From NCBI RefSeq assembly GCF_042477335.2, contig NC_091256.1, positions 49,183,001-49,247,000 on the forward strand: DNA of 64,000 nt, given 5' to 3'. The DNA is from Ovis canadensis. Taxonomy: Eukaryota; Chordata; Mammalia; Artiodactyla; Bovidae. Below the pieces are notes generated by a model, which searched no databases, had not been told where the DNA came from, and saw nothing but the letters and a program-made list of their open reading frames with translations. Positions 1-10,900 of this stretch are shown piece by piece (position 1 is the stretch's first letter; every line of letters begins with the position of its first letter). Position numbers and translations under genes: made by a program.

Positions 1-862
1 AGCTGGTATTACTGTATTATTTATCTTTCCTTCAATTCTCAATGATAAACTTACTGGGTAAAGTATCCTAGATTATAAGGTTTTCTCTTTCAGCAGAGAT
101 AAACTATCCCTGTTCCATTAGGTTTTCTTTCAGGGGTTTTCTTATTCTTTCACTTGAAATATATTCTTCCATCTTCTCATTTTGTTTAACGTTTTCTGTC
201 TCTATGAATTAGGTGAAACAGCTACCTATTCCAGTCTTGAGGGGTGTCTGTGTGGGAGCGTTTCTTTGCAGTCAGAGTGTGGGCAGTGGCTTTGGTGGGA
301 GAGCTGCAGTGTCAGGAATCAGTGATCTCTTATACAGTAGGATTCAAAGAGTTTTCTGGAATTCAACTGATCTTGAAGGGAATATGTAAACAGGGGAACA
401 TATTAGTTAAGGACATGTTTGATTTGGATTTGTCTTTACTTAGTTGGAATTTTTACCTTCATTTTACATCATTCTTGGCCATTGTCGCAGCCTTTTGGGA
501 TTCATAATCTCTGCATATAAGCAGATAAATAAACAGATGGAACTAATAACTTAATTATTGTCCCAGAGAATGGGCGACACTCCCAGCCATACCTCCATTA
601 GTTGAAGAGTAATTCTGCCTTATTCTCATTTCAGAGGCAAGCAGGAGTGTGATGAACATCCACTACAGAAGAATATATCAGGATTGCTAAACTGAACTGG
701 TAAAGGCATATTTATTTCGAAACTTTCTTCCCTAGGAAATTTCTTAAAAACAAAACTACATGCTCATACTTTGAACCATTTTAGTACCTTCGCTTCACAG
801 AAGACCCGTAATACCCTGAGCAATGGTTCACTAGAATAAGGCTGTTTCTCTAAAGCAGGGAT
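1..862. other. No gene recognised; unassigned non-coding sequence
   Basis: AT-rich sequence without splice-bounded exons or repeats that I can name. The short open frame at 244-507 has no recognisable motif and no support. Confidence 0.5.
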
Positions 863-995
863 CAGTTCAGTTCAGTTCAGTCACTCAGTCGTGTCCGACT
901 CTGCGACCCCATGAACCGCAGCACACCAGGTCTCCCTGTCCATCACCAACTCCCGGAGTTCACCCAAACTCTTGTCCCTTTAGTCGGTGACGCAG
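863..995 (-). repeat. BovB LINE 3'-end fragment
   Basis: It begins with the CAGTTCAGTTCAGT tail typical of the reverse complement of the BovB 3' end, followed by the usual CAGTCGTGTCCGACTCTG block, and is truncated after about 130 bases. Confidence 0.75.
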
Positions 996-2190
996 GGACA
1001 GACCTGGCCAAGTCTCGTCCCATTTGTTTTGTACAACTTGCAAGCCAAGAGTCACGTTTACATTTTGAAATAGTTGGAAAAAGATCAAAGAATAATATTT
1101 TATAACATAGAAAAATTTTATATGAACTTCACATATCAGCGTCTATAAGTAAGTTTTCTGAGAACACACCCATGCCCATCAATTTTCTATGGCTGTTTTC
1201 ACACGACAGCACAGAGTGGAATCATTCCAACAGAGACTATATGGGCTACAAAGGAAAAGTATCTAATATCTGGCCTTCTGCAGAAAAAGTTTCTCAACCT
1301 CAGCTCTAGAGTTCATGTGAGGAAAGGAGGCATTGAATTCCCCAGGTACTACAAAATGAACACCTCTTTACAAGCCTGTAAATGCATCTTTCTATGCAAT
1401 TATGGGGACTATACAAGACAAACAGAGAAAAGAGAGACAGCTAGTAGGGTCTAGGTGCTCAGCACCAACATTCCTTCAGGAAATCCTTGTCATTCCTCTC
1501 ATGGAAGCACTCACTTTTAAACTATCACCTAGAACCTTGAAACTACAGGATTCAGGAGAACAATAGTCAAATAGAGTGTGTAGGCAGTATGGCCAGGAAT
1601 TAACAGTAATCTTATGATCCACCAGGGACTCCTCTTTGGGGTGCCACACTCTCTAAGCTAAATTGTTATTCCTAATGTTCTCTCTCACCCAGCCCCACTC
1701 CAGAGATCCTGAAGGAAACCACATAAAAGAGTGTGGAAAAGAGGAGGCGATGACGCAGGGAGTGGCCACTCCTCCAACCAGGGCCTGGGCATTTGGGATT
1801 CTGAAGATAAGAGGGCTTTGCAGAAAACTGCAGCAACCAAAAACTAGGCTGAGATGCCAGGGGGAGAGGATGGGCTAGTTAATGGGTACACCACAGATGA
1901 ATTACACTCCTATAAAGGGCAGAAAGGGGGAAGAGTAGCCTTTTTTACCTTGTGGAGAGAGATAATAGCATCAGAGGCCAAGATAGAACTGGGTGTGATG
2001 TGCACACCCTTTAGACAAAATAAGGTTATACAGACAGTACTGCTTCCTCAGGAAGGTATCTGTGATCACTATAGTTTGTGTGGCATTAAAAACTAAAAAG
2101 AGCTCTATATGAAATGAGAGGAGATAAAATCATGTGAACTAAATTGCAGCCTAGAAAATTTAGGAAACCTATGATTTTAAAAAGCTGTTC
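996..2190. other. No gene recognised; upstream flank
   Basis: Ordinary non-coding sequence. Small open frames near 1663-2096 have no family resemblance. I see no repeat that I can name. Confidence 0.4.
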
Positions 2191-2191
2191 T

Positions 2192-2325
2192 GGGGTCTTC
2201 CCTGGTGGTCCAGTGGTTAAGACTCTACACTTTCACTGCAGGGAACACAGGTTTGATCCCTGGTCTGGGAATTAAGATCTTGCATGCCATGCAGCACAGT
2301 AAGAAAATTTTTTTAATAAAAATAA
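2192..2325 (+). repeat. CHR-type tRNA-derived SINE
   Basis: The head reads CTTCCCTGGTGGTCCAGTGG, followed by a B-box-like GGTTTGATCCCTGGT and a short A-rich tail. This is the CHR SINE pattern of cetartiodactyls. Confidence 0.8.
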
Positions 2326-2391
2326 AATTAAAAAGTGGTTTCTTCTTACTTACAATGCACATTTACCATATTGCTAACTACATGCCAGATT

Positions 2392-2394
<3 letters not shown>

Positions 2395-2429
<35 letters not shown>
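2395..2429. repeat. (AT)n microsatellite
   Basis: About 17 uninterrupted AT dinucleotides, ending directly against the tail of a BovB copy. Likely length-polymorphic. Confidence 0.9.
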
Positions 2430-2430
<1 letters not shown>

Positions 2431-2431
<1 letters not shown>

Positions 2432-3010
2432 AGTTCAGTTCCATTGCTCAGTCGTGTCAGACTCTTTGCGACCCCATGAATTGCAGCATGCCAGGCCTCC
2501 CTGTCCATCACCATCTCCCAGAGTTCACTCAGACTCACGTCCATCGAGTCAGTGATGCCATCCAGCCATCTCATCCTCTGTCATCCCCTTCTCTTCCTGC
2601 CCCCAATCCCTCCCAACATCAGAGTCTTTTCCAATGAGTCAACTCTTCGCATGAGATGGCCAAAGTACTGCAGTTTCAGCTTTAGCATCATTCCTTCCAA
2701 AGAAAATCCCAGAGCTGATCTCGTTCAGAATGGACTGGTTGGATCTCCCTGAAGTCCAAGGGACTCTCAGGAGTCTTTTCTAACACCACAGTTCAAAACC
2801 ATCAATTCTTTGGTGCTCAGCCTTCTTCACAGTCCAACTCTCACATCCATACATGACCACAGGAAAAACCATAGCCTTGACTAGATGGATCTTTGTTGGC
2901 AAAGTAATATCTCTGCTTTTGAATATGCTATCTAGGTTGGTCATAACTTTTCTTCCAAGGAGTAAGCGTCTTTTAATTTCATGGCTGCAATCACCATCTG
3001 CAGTGATTTT
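2431..3010 (-). repeat. BovB LINE, 5'-truncated, antisense
   Basis: About 580 bases of the BovB 3' region. The minus strand still reads C-terminal reverse-transcriptase-polyprotein peptides such as [16 protein letters not shown]. It lies about 1.8 kb upstream of FMO3 exon 2. Confidence 0.85.
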
Positions 3011-3084
3011 CAAATACATTTATATCCTCTAAGTTTGTGACAATTGAGCAAGAAATAGTAGTAGTGTAGATCTTCATTTGATTA

Positions 3085-3190
3085 ATGAATAAAACAAGAA
3101 TTGAAGAGGCTTAATGACTTGCCCCGTGTCACACTGCTGTAAGTGACTGAACTAAGATCTGAGGTGTTTCTGACTCTCCACTTTACTATA
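3085..3190 (-). repeat. MIR remnant
   Basis: The TTAATGACTTGCCCCGTGTC region and following bases resemble the core of the mammalian-wide MIR SINE in antisense. Old and diverged. Confidence 0.45.
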
Positions 3191-3533
3191 TTTACTTAAG
3201 AGATGAGGATTACCACATCCAAAAGACATAAAGAGCAATTTCTCCAGAGTTAAATATATGTCAGTTTATTTTAAACAGTTTGCTTAATGAGAATAATTGA
3301 GGTATCAATTTTAAAATAATTGAGGTATCATAATTTTAAGGAACACGATTAGTAGGAAAACAATTTTTACAAACTTCAATATACCTCGTGACTGGGAGTT
3401 AGGTATAGTTTACTTAGCCTTATGACCAAATAATTTTACCTGGTACAAATGGATCAATGTATGGAATTTGATCTTTTCCATGACAACACATTAGCCAGAA
3501 TCAATAAAAGACATTTTTGAGAAATCTAACCTT

Positions 3534-3548
3534 TGACCTCAAAGGTCA
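3534..3548. promoter_or_regulatory. Possible nuclear-receptor site (everted AGGTCA half-sites)
   Basis: TGACCT, three bases, then AGGTCA forms a perfect everted repeat with spacing 3. The right side also reads as a degenerate DR1 (ACCTCA A AGGTCA), the HNF4-type arrangement. It lies about 300 bases upstream of the candidate promoter. Function is inferred from the motif alone. Confidence 0.35.
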
Positions 3549-3799
3549 AAAGAGAGGATAGGAAGAAAGAGAGAAAACTCATCATCACTGCAGGGACCAA
3601 AAACTCTCAGTTAAGCAACTAGTTTTCAAGAGTATTGGAGGGGGCAGAGGCGGGGGGCTACTATAGAATACCTACAGAAGAATTAGAAATGAGAAAAATA
3701 AAGTAAACTTTAAATAACACATCATAAAATGGAGCAGAAAACTGCAGAGTCATCTATCTGGGACAAGTGCCTGAGTCCCAGGCCAAAAGTCCAGGATTG

Positions 3800-3990
3800 T
3801 AAGCATTAGATTGGGTTTGCTAATGGAAAGCAAGGACTGGGTGGCCAATAGATTGGAGCAGAGACTAACTCTCTGGGGGCATGGATGTTGCCTCACATGC
3901 TGGAGGACCCAGAAGCAAGTTCCTCTTTAAGAGTAGCTCCTCCCACTTTCCAATACCACCCTCCTAGAGTATTGGTTCAGGGAAGCATTT
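3800..3990 (+). promoter_or_regulatory. FMO3: Candidate FMO3 promoter with clustered CCAAT boxes
   Basis: Five CCAAT or ATTGG pentamers occur at 3810-3814 (inverted), 3845-3849, 3852-3856 (inverted), 3950-3954 and 3971-3975 (inverted). An E-box CACATG lies at 3894-3899. NF-Y and USF1 are, as I recall, the reported activators of the human FMO3 promoter in liver. The assignment rests on this motif cluster and its place about 0.8-1.0 kb before coding exon 2. No clear TATA box is seen. Confidence 0.4.
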
Positions 3991-4059
3991 TTTCTTTCAA
4001 ACTGCTCAGACGTTTTGGACAAGACTTAAATCCACAGAAAAGAGGAAGATCACCAAAAG
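3976..4059 (+). other. FMO3: Candidate non-coding exon 1 of FMO3
   Basis: FMO3 genes have a non-coding first exon. Here a donor-like CACCAAAAG followed by GTAGAA ends at 4059, just downstream of the CCAAT cluster, and the segment is repeat-free. The 5' boundary is a guess. Exon 1 could instead lie elsewhere upstream, or outside the window. Confidence 0.3.
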
Positions 4060-4530
4060 GTAGAAAAAGAATGATACTGCAATGATTTGAGAGGGAGGAG
4101 AGTGGGACTGCTAAATGGAGAAGGAGTGTGCTACATTTATACCAAATATGGCCAAAATGAGAAGGATATATAGTTCAATAGAGATCTTTTTTTTCTGAGC
4201 AGTAAGGATTCTAACTTTTGTTATCCAAATCTACTTTTCTGTGTAACTATGTGATTTTGCCTAAAAAAAAAAAAAAAAAAGAAGAAGAAGTAACAGTCGA
4301 GTCTAAAGATACTGTCAGGAATAGGAAAAGATTAGGAAACAAATTTTTAGAACAGAAGTTAAAGGTAGTAGCTAGTGAGAAGTTGTTTTTAGATAAAGAG
4401 ATGCTTTTTATTTTTAATTGAGAAGGTTAAGAACATTATTAGAGGAAGAAACAGGTGACTACCTGGCATGAAATACAGATGGAACCAGACCTTTTTCTTC
4501 CTCAAGCCTTATGTAAAGTAGAAAGAAGGA

Positions 4531-4690
4531 ATGGATGTGTGTGTGTGTGTGTGTGTGTGTACATACACATACATATGTCTCTTCATATATACATATGGGA
4601 GTGGGTATGAGTATATGTACATGAGTGTATGTATATGTATGTGTGCATATATACATATATACTTACACACATATATTTGTTTCTTCTTCC
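4531..4690. repeat. TG/TA alternating low-complexity tract upstream of FMO3 exon 2
   Basis: A (TG)n run at about 4536-4560 is followed by mixed TATG, CATA and TACATA steps. Most of it alternates purine and pyrimidine, which favours Z-DNA. It ends about 80 bases before the exon 2 acceptor. Confidence 0.8.
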
Positions 4691-4765
4691 ATGTATGCAC
4701 AACAGTTTGTGGGAATAAGTGTGTGCGTATGTGTTTTAGTTGTGAATCTCTGGGCCTTTGCACAG

Positions 4766-4903
4766 GCAACCATGGTGAAGAAAGTGGCCATCATTGGAGC
4801 AGGCATCAGCGGCCTGGCCTCCATCAGGAGCTGCCTAGAAGAGGGCCTGGAACCCACCTGCTTTGAGAAGGGTGAAGACGTTGGGGGCCTGTGGAAATTC
4901 TCG
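4766..4903 (+). CDS. FMO3: FMO3 exon 2 (first coding exon)
   Basis: The acceptor CACAG ends at 4765, the ATG is at 4772 and the donor GTGAGT starts at 4904. The exon codes for residues 1-44 in phase 0, beginning [11 protein letters not shown] and carrying the Rossmann-type FAD motif GxGxxG at residues 9-14, with an acidic residue (E32) at the expected FAD ribose position. Residue 2 is Val, where human FMO3 has Gly. The acceptor has a weak pyrimidine tract and follows a long TG- and TA-rich low-complexity stretch. Confidence 0.95.
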
Positions 4904-7900
4904 GTGAGTAGGACATCACTGCAGCAGACCGGGGAGTGAAGGGGGAAGTGTGCGAGAACACGGTGCTTGAGCACAGGCTGTCATGGCAGCTACACGTGCT
5001 CTACCAAGCTTAACATCAGTGGCAGGTGGGGAAGCGAACCCTTGCTTACTTCAGAAGTAAATGGGATAGTGAGCTGGTCAGTCTCTGCGTATAGAACTCA
5101 ACCCATAAATCACTAATAAGTGAGCCACTTGGGGATAAAATCCATGGTCAAATATTGGTTAAGCTTATGTAACAGAATTACATGAGCTAATCATTTAAAA
5201 AGTGCTGGTGCTTTCCATTCATTTGTTGAGTTTCTGGAACAATCTCTTAGAGATTCAGACCACAGATTTTAAGATTTCAGGTGCTGACTTTTTTCTTGCC
5301 AAAAATACATAATTCTTGAGATTGCTGCAAGGGGAACCAAGAAGAGGACACATTGATTTGAAGTTGTTCAGTGACTTTTGTTATTGTTCAGTCACAAGTC
5401 GTGTCCAGCACTTTGCGACCTCATGGACTGTAGCTTGCCAGGCTTACTTCTATGCATTTATATTAAGGATTCTATCAGCAGGTATGCTTGTAAGCTGTTG
5501 TTAGATCACTTCCAGTGATCCTGTCTAACAAGTATATCATCAGGTGTGGGGGCTTCCCTGTGCCCCAACTCTCTCCGTGACTACAACCTTAGGAATACTG
5601 TCTGGTTAAGCCTACTCCTGTTTTCTTCTTCTTCTGATAAACCATAAATACATAGGAACATAGGAAGATCAATAACCTCATTTTTTTTGTTTTTACCATG
5701 CCACACAATATGTGGGATTTCAATTTCCAGGATCAAACCTGTGCCCCCTGCATTGGAAGCATGAAGTTTTAACCACTGGACCACCAGGAAAGTCCCCAGT
5801 AACCCCTTTTAAACCACTATTCCCTCCACAAGTACAAAATTAGTGTTAAACTTTATACCTTAATAGAAATGTTATGTTTAAGAAGAAAGTGTCTATGGTG
5901 GCTCTTTAAATATTATCAATATATGAAAATTGTTCTTACTAATATAGATATTTTCTAGATTTCAAAGAACTCTTTTTGAACCCCCCAGCATCGATTATTT
6001 TAAAACTGGAGTATAATTGCTTTACAATGCTGTGTTAGTTTCTGCTGTACAACAACATTAATACATATACATATATCCCCTCCCTCTTGAACCTCCCACC
6101 CACCCCATCCCACCCTTCTAGGTCATCGCAGAGCACTGAGCTCAGCTCCCTGTGCTATACAGCAGCTTCCCAGGATTGCACAGCTCAGTGCTTGTCACTG
6201 GAATGTGCTCACAGAATTTCAGATTAGCACAGTGAAGGCTGATAGGGCTGTTTTATTAAGTAATTTCTATATACCAAACACCTATCTCGTTTCATTCAAT
6301 CTATATAATATATAATAATCCTATATGCGAGGTATGAATTTTTCCCTTTTACAAATGAATCTGAAGCTTAAATGGAAAAAAAAATAAGGTAAATAGCTTG
6401 TGAATGGCTAAGACAAGACTCCAATTCAGTCTGACTTGTATTTCTAGTTTGAATTCTTAATCCCTTAATAAATTGCTGGATGCCATTTCAACAAGTGGCC
6501 TGTTGAGCTGGCAGGTCTTCTACCCAGTGATCTTAACCAGATCCTCACATTCACACTTACTTTGCAAAGCATTGTTGAAGAAAGACACTGCTGATAAAGC
6601 TTTTGAGAGTAGCTGCCTCTCCTGTTGCTCAAGAAAGGCTTTAAAATTTGAACTTAGCATCATGGAGGGATAAACTACTCACCTGCAAGCATGAGGTACT
6701 CTTCAAGAAAAAGAAAAATTACCCCAGAGGATGGAACCTCAAACCCAGAAGCTGGAGCCTTGAGGCACAAATGCTTATTTCCCAGAACTTGAAACCTAAT
6801 GAAACTTACCCTTCTGGATTTCAAAATTGCTTGGGACTGATGATTCCTTTTTTTTCCTTCCATTTTCTCCCTTTTGGAATGAGAATGTTTATTATTGGTA
6901 CTCTATGACTGTCCCATCATTGTATTTTGAAATAAGATAATTTATTTTCTAGCTTGACAGGTCCAGAAATACAGAATTCTGTCCCAGGGTGAATTACACT
7001 GAGTCGCTTTGATACCTGATTCAGATAGTTTAGACAATGAGTTTCAGAATTATTGAGCTGATGATATATAAGTGAGATTTTGAACCTGATTTTTTGCTGC
7101 AGTGGATTGAGACTTTGGAGATGCTGAGATGAAGTGAATGTATTTGACCTGTGGGATAAATGTGAATCCTTAGTGGCCTGACAGGGGACTGTGATAGGCT
7201 ATTCAAACAATGGGCCCCTCAAAGATATCAGGTCCTGATCCTAGAACCTGTAAATATTCCTAATGAGGGGAAAAGAAGATATTTACAGGTATGATTAATA
7301 ATCTTGAGATGATGAGATTATTTTAGATTATGGCATGAAATTTCCCTGGTGGTCCAGTGGTTAAGAATCCACATTTCATGGGTTCAATCCCTGGTCAGGA
7401 AATGAAATATCCTACATGCCGGCCCTGGGGCAGCTAAGCCCACACACCTCAATGAAAGATCCCACATACCACAAATAAGACCTGACACAGCCAGAAAATA
7501 AAATAAACTTTAAAAGAGAAAGAGAGAGAAAGGCAAAGGGAGTTTTGACACACAGAAACAAAAGAAAAAAGGGGATATGACTTTATCAGAGAGACACAAA
7601 GATGCTATGCTATGACTGAGAAGGAGACATTAGTCAAGGAATACAGGTAGTCCCCAGATGCTAAAAAAGCCAAGGAATGCTGGCATCCAGCAGGAGCGGG
7701 AAGAGACAATGAATCTCCCCTAGAGCCTCTGCAATGGACTTGGCCTTGCCAACACTTTGAGTTAGGCCCGGTGATGCTGGTTTTCAACTTCTGGCCTCTG
7801 GAATCATGAGGGAATAGATTCCTGTTGCTTTAAGCTGTCAGGTTTGTGGTAACATTATAGTAGTCGCATGAAACTAATACAGTTGATTATTCAGAATTCC

Positions 7901-10900
7901 CTAATTATTTCACCTCTGTGGGAGGACTTGAAGATGCAAATGATACTGTGACTTGCAGTGTTTCTCAAATACTTCTATGAGTCTGTAGCAGTATAGCTAG
8001 AAATCACATTACAGGATTATACTATAAAATCAAGTTAAATTTTGTATTTTCATTACAGTTAGTTTAAAAAGTCAGCATTTTACATTTTCTAAGATCCAAT
8101 CATTAGATAAGTGTAAAAAATAATATAATAATAATAAAACTGCAGGGACTTCCCTGGCAGTCCAGTGTTTAAGAATCCACGTTTCCAATGCAGGGGCCAT
8201 GGGTTCGATCCTTGGTCGGGGAATTAAGATTTTGTGTACTGCATAATGCAGCCAAATTAAATTAAAAAAAGGAATGTGCACATAATTCAAACTTTTGTAG
8301 CTTTCTCCTACAGCACTTTCTTAGGTCCTTCTATTAATAGTTCCTTCTTCTAACCCAGATCTAAAGGCAGAATGATGTATTTGCCTCACCTGCTTTGATC
8401 ACTGAGAAAATACTTTATGACTAGGCTGCAGGTCTAGGGAGAAGGTCTTTCTCAGGAGTTCCACAAACAACATGTCAACAAATTTCCTGGATTTTGGCCT
8501 GGAGTATCATGAATAAAGTCTCCTTTTTCTGGGCATGCAATCCTTTGTTCACTTCCTCTGATTTTTTTTTCTAGCCTATGTATCAATTTGATCTTTAATA
8601 TTTAGTCTCTCCTTGTGTTGACTATAATCACTGTCAAGCATCCTCAACTCATCCAAAGCTGTGAATTCCTCCACCTTCGCATCCCACATGCACACTAGCA
8701 GAGTCAACAACCCAAGGGAATAATAGAAAACTCTCATCATATTTCAAAATCACATTGCTTTCTGATGCAGATTTGGCAACTAATCTACCACTGAATCACT
8801 TTTCAATAGCAAGGCCTCAGACACATTGGCTTTTAATATGATTGGAATATTCTAATATGACACTAAAAATTTGTAATCTAGGGGCCTGACATCTTTGAGT
8901 TATATGAGCCCTAATTAAATTTCTAGTGCTCAGTGCTTTTCATTATGAACTAGCAACTCTACAAAGAGATCTACAGTTTGATCTTTCATCAAAGGGAAAA
9001 CCATTTCAGATAGAAAACAATGTTAATTTTTTTAACCTATATGTTAATTTTATTTCATTTTATTATTTTACTTTACAATACTGTATTGGTTTTGCCATAC
9101 ATCAACATGAATCCGCCATGGGTGTGTATAGAAAACAATGTTCATTTTTTTAAGGAAAGAAAAAATGTTTTTCTTTGGAGTCCCTTTTAGAGTTTTTTTG
9201 ACTCTTTAAATTTGAAAATGCAATCTTATGAACTGACTAATATTTACACAGTTGTTTTCTGTTTGTTTTTGGTTTTTACAGATTATAGAGTTGGTCAAAC
9301 AGTAACTTAGCAAGCATTGCATCTTGCACTTTGGTCTGTCATTAGTTGATATACAACAAACCCTGTATTTTAAAAAGATGAAATATGCCTTATTTTCAAG
9401 TGCCAATGGAACATTTCTAAAACTGATTCTTAAATCAAAAAATACTCAAATTTTTTGAAAAAGTATGTAAATAAAATGAAATCCTCAGTTGACAATAAAA
9501 TAGAAATTTATAACAAAATAAAGATGGAAAATACTGCCTCCAGGAAATTAAGTTCTTTCTTAAAGATCAATTAATTAATATTCTTTTAGAAGTTTGGACT
9601 CAGTAAGACAAATGATTGATAACTTAAAAAAGAGAAAATAGAACGGATGAAAAATTATCAACTGCTAACTATCTGATTTTATACCATGAAGGATATCAAT
9701 TGGAAAATGGTTATAAAAAATAAGATAATTCAATGAGGTGCATGATCACAAAATTGCCAGACAAAAATCAATAGTTTATATATGTAGTAGGGTTAGCAGA
9801 CTGGCTTGGCTCTTTTCACACTAAAGCTGGTCCATTTTATTTGATCTATGTTTTTAATTTCAGTCCATTATTTTAAAACCAGGATATTTCACATAAAAAT
9901 CTAAGGAAATGTCTTCTTTTGAAAAGTCAGAAAATCAGGTAACCCTGGATCTCCTCTTACTCTAATACGTAGCCTCTTTAGGCTGAATTTAAATTCTGTG
10001 TTTTATCATGTTCATTTTTTATTCATTTCTTGTAATTTTCTCTGCATTTATACAATTTATTTTGACTGGTGCTACATAAAAACAATAATCCCTTAGAATT
10101 TTTGGAACAGATTCATTTACAAAATTTTCCATTTTCTCTTATTCCTATAGTCATATCATTCTTTTTTTTAATTAACCTTCATGTCTATATTATTACAACC
10201 ATGTAAATATCATTGCTAAGCTGCTTAGTGGATTCTGATTATACTTTCTTTCTTGATTAACTTTTCATTTTCACTGGAGTTAGTAACTGCCTTGTGGTCT
10301 TTGTTGATTTAATTTTACAATGCTATTCTATTTCACTCCCCAACCTCTCCCACATAATTTTGACTCTCCTCTGAACAGTTAAATACATGAGGTGTTTCAC
10401 TGGCTTAATTCTTCTCTTAACTGTCTCTTAAAGACACTCTTCTGGATTGTTTCCCTTCTCTAGGCTAACCACACTGCTATTATCCTGGGTAACCCTGTTT
10501 TCTGAAAACTTTATCTTCCTACTATTTTTTTATTCTCTCATTTTAGAAGAGTATATGAGAGTACCTCCTTGGCAGTTTTCTATGAAATTAAAATATATGA
10601 AGTAAAAGACTGTAGACCTTGAATCTTACAAGATCACTGTTTGATCTGGATTCCTGTTTGATTAGATCTAGTCTAAACTTTCAGGCTTCCCAGGTGGCAC
10701 TAGTTGTAAAGACCTCCCGCCAATGCAGGAGACATAAGAGATGCTGATTAGATTCCTGGGTCAGGAAGATCCCTGGAAGGAGGGAATGACAACCCACTCC
10801 AGTATTCTTGCCTGGAAAATCCCATGGACAGAGAAGCCTGGGGGGTTATGGTCCATAGGGTCGCAAAGAATCAGACACAGCTGAAGCAGCTTACCACATT

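Noticed and set aside
4459-4974. Several overlapping open frames around FMO3 exon 2, both strands
   Set aside because: They are shadows of the TG/TA tract and of the real exon; only the frame starting at 4772 and ending at the 4903 donor is supported.
10684-10760. tRNA-like boxes in the many SINEs as tRNA genes
   Set aside because: They are the degenerate tRNA-derived heads of Bov-tA and CHR elements and lack a full cloverleaf.
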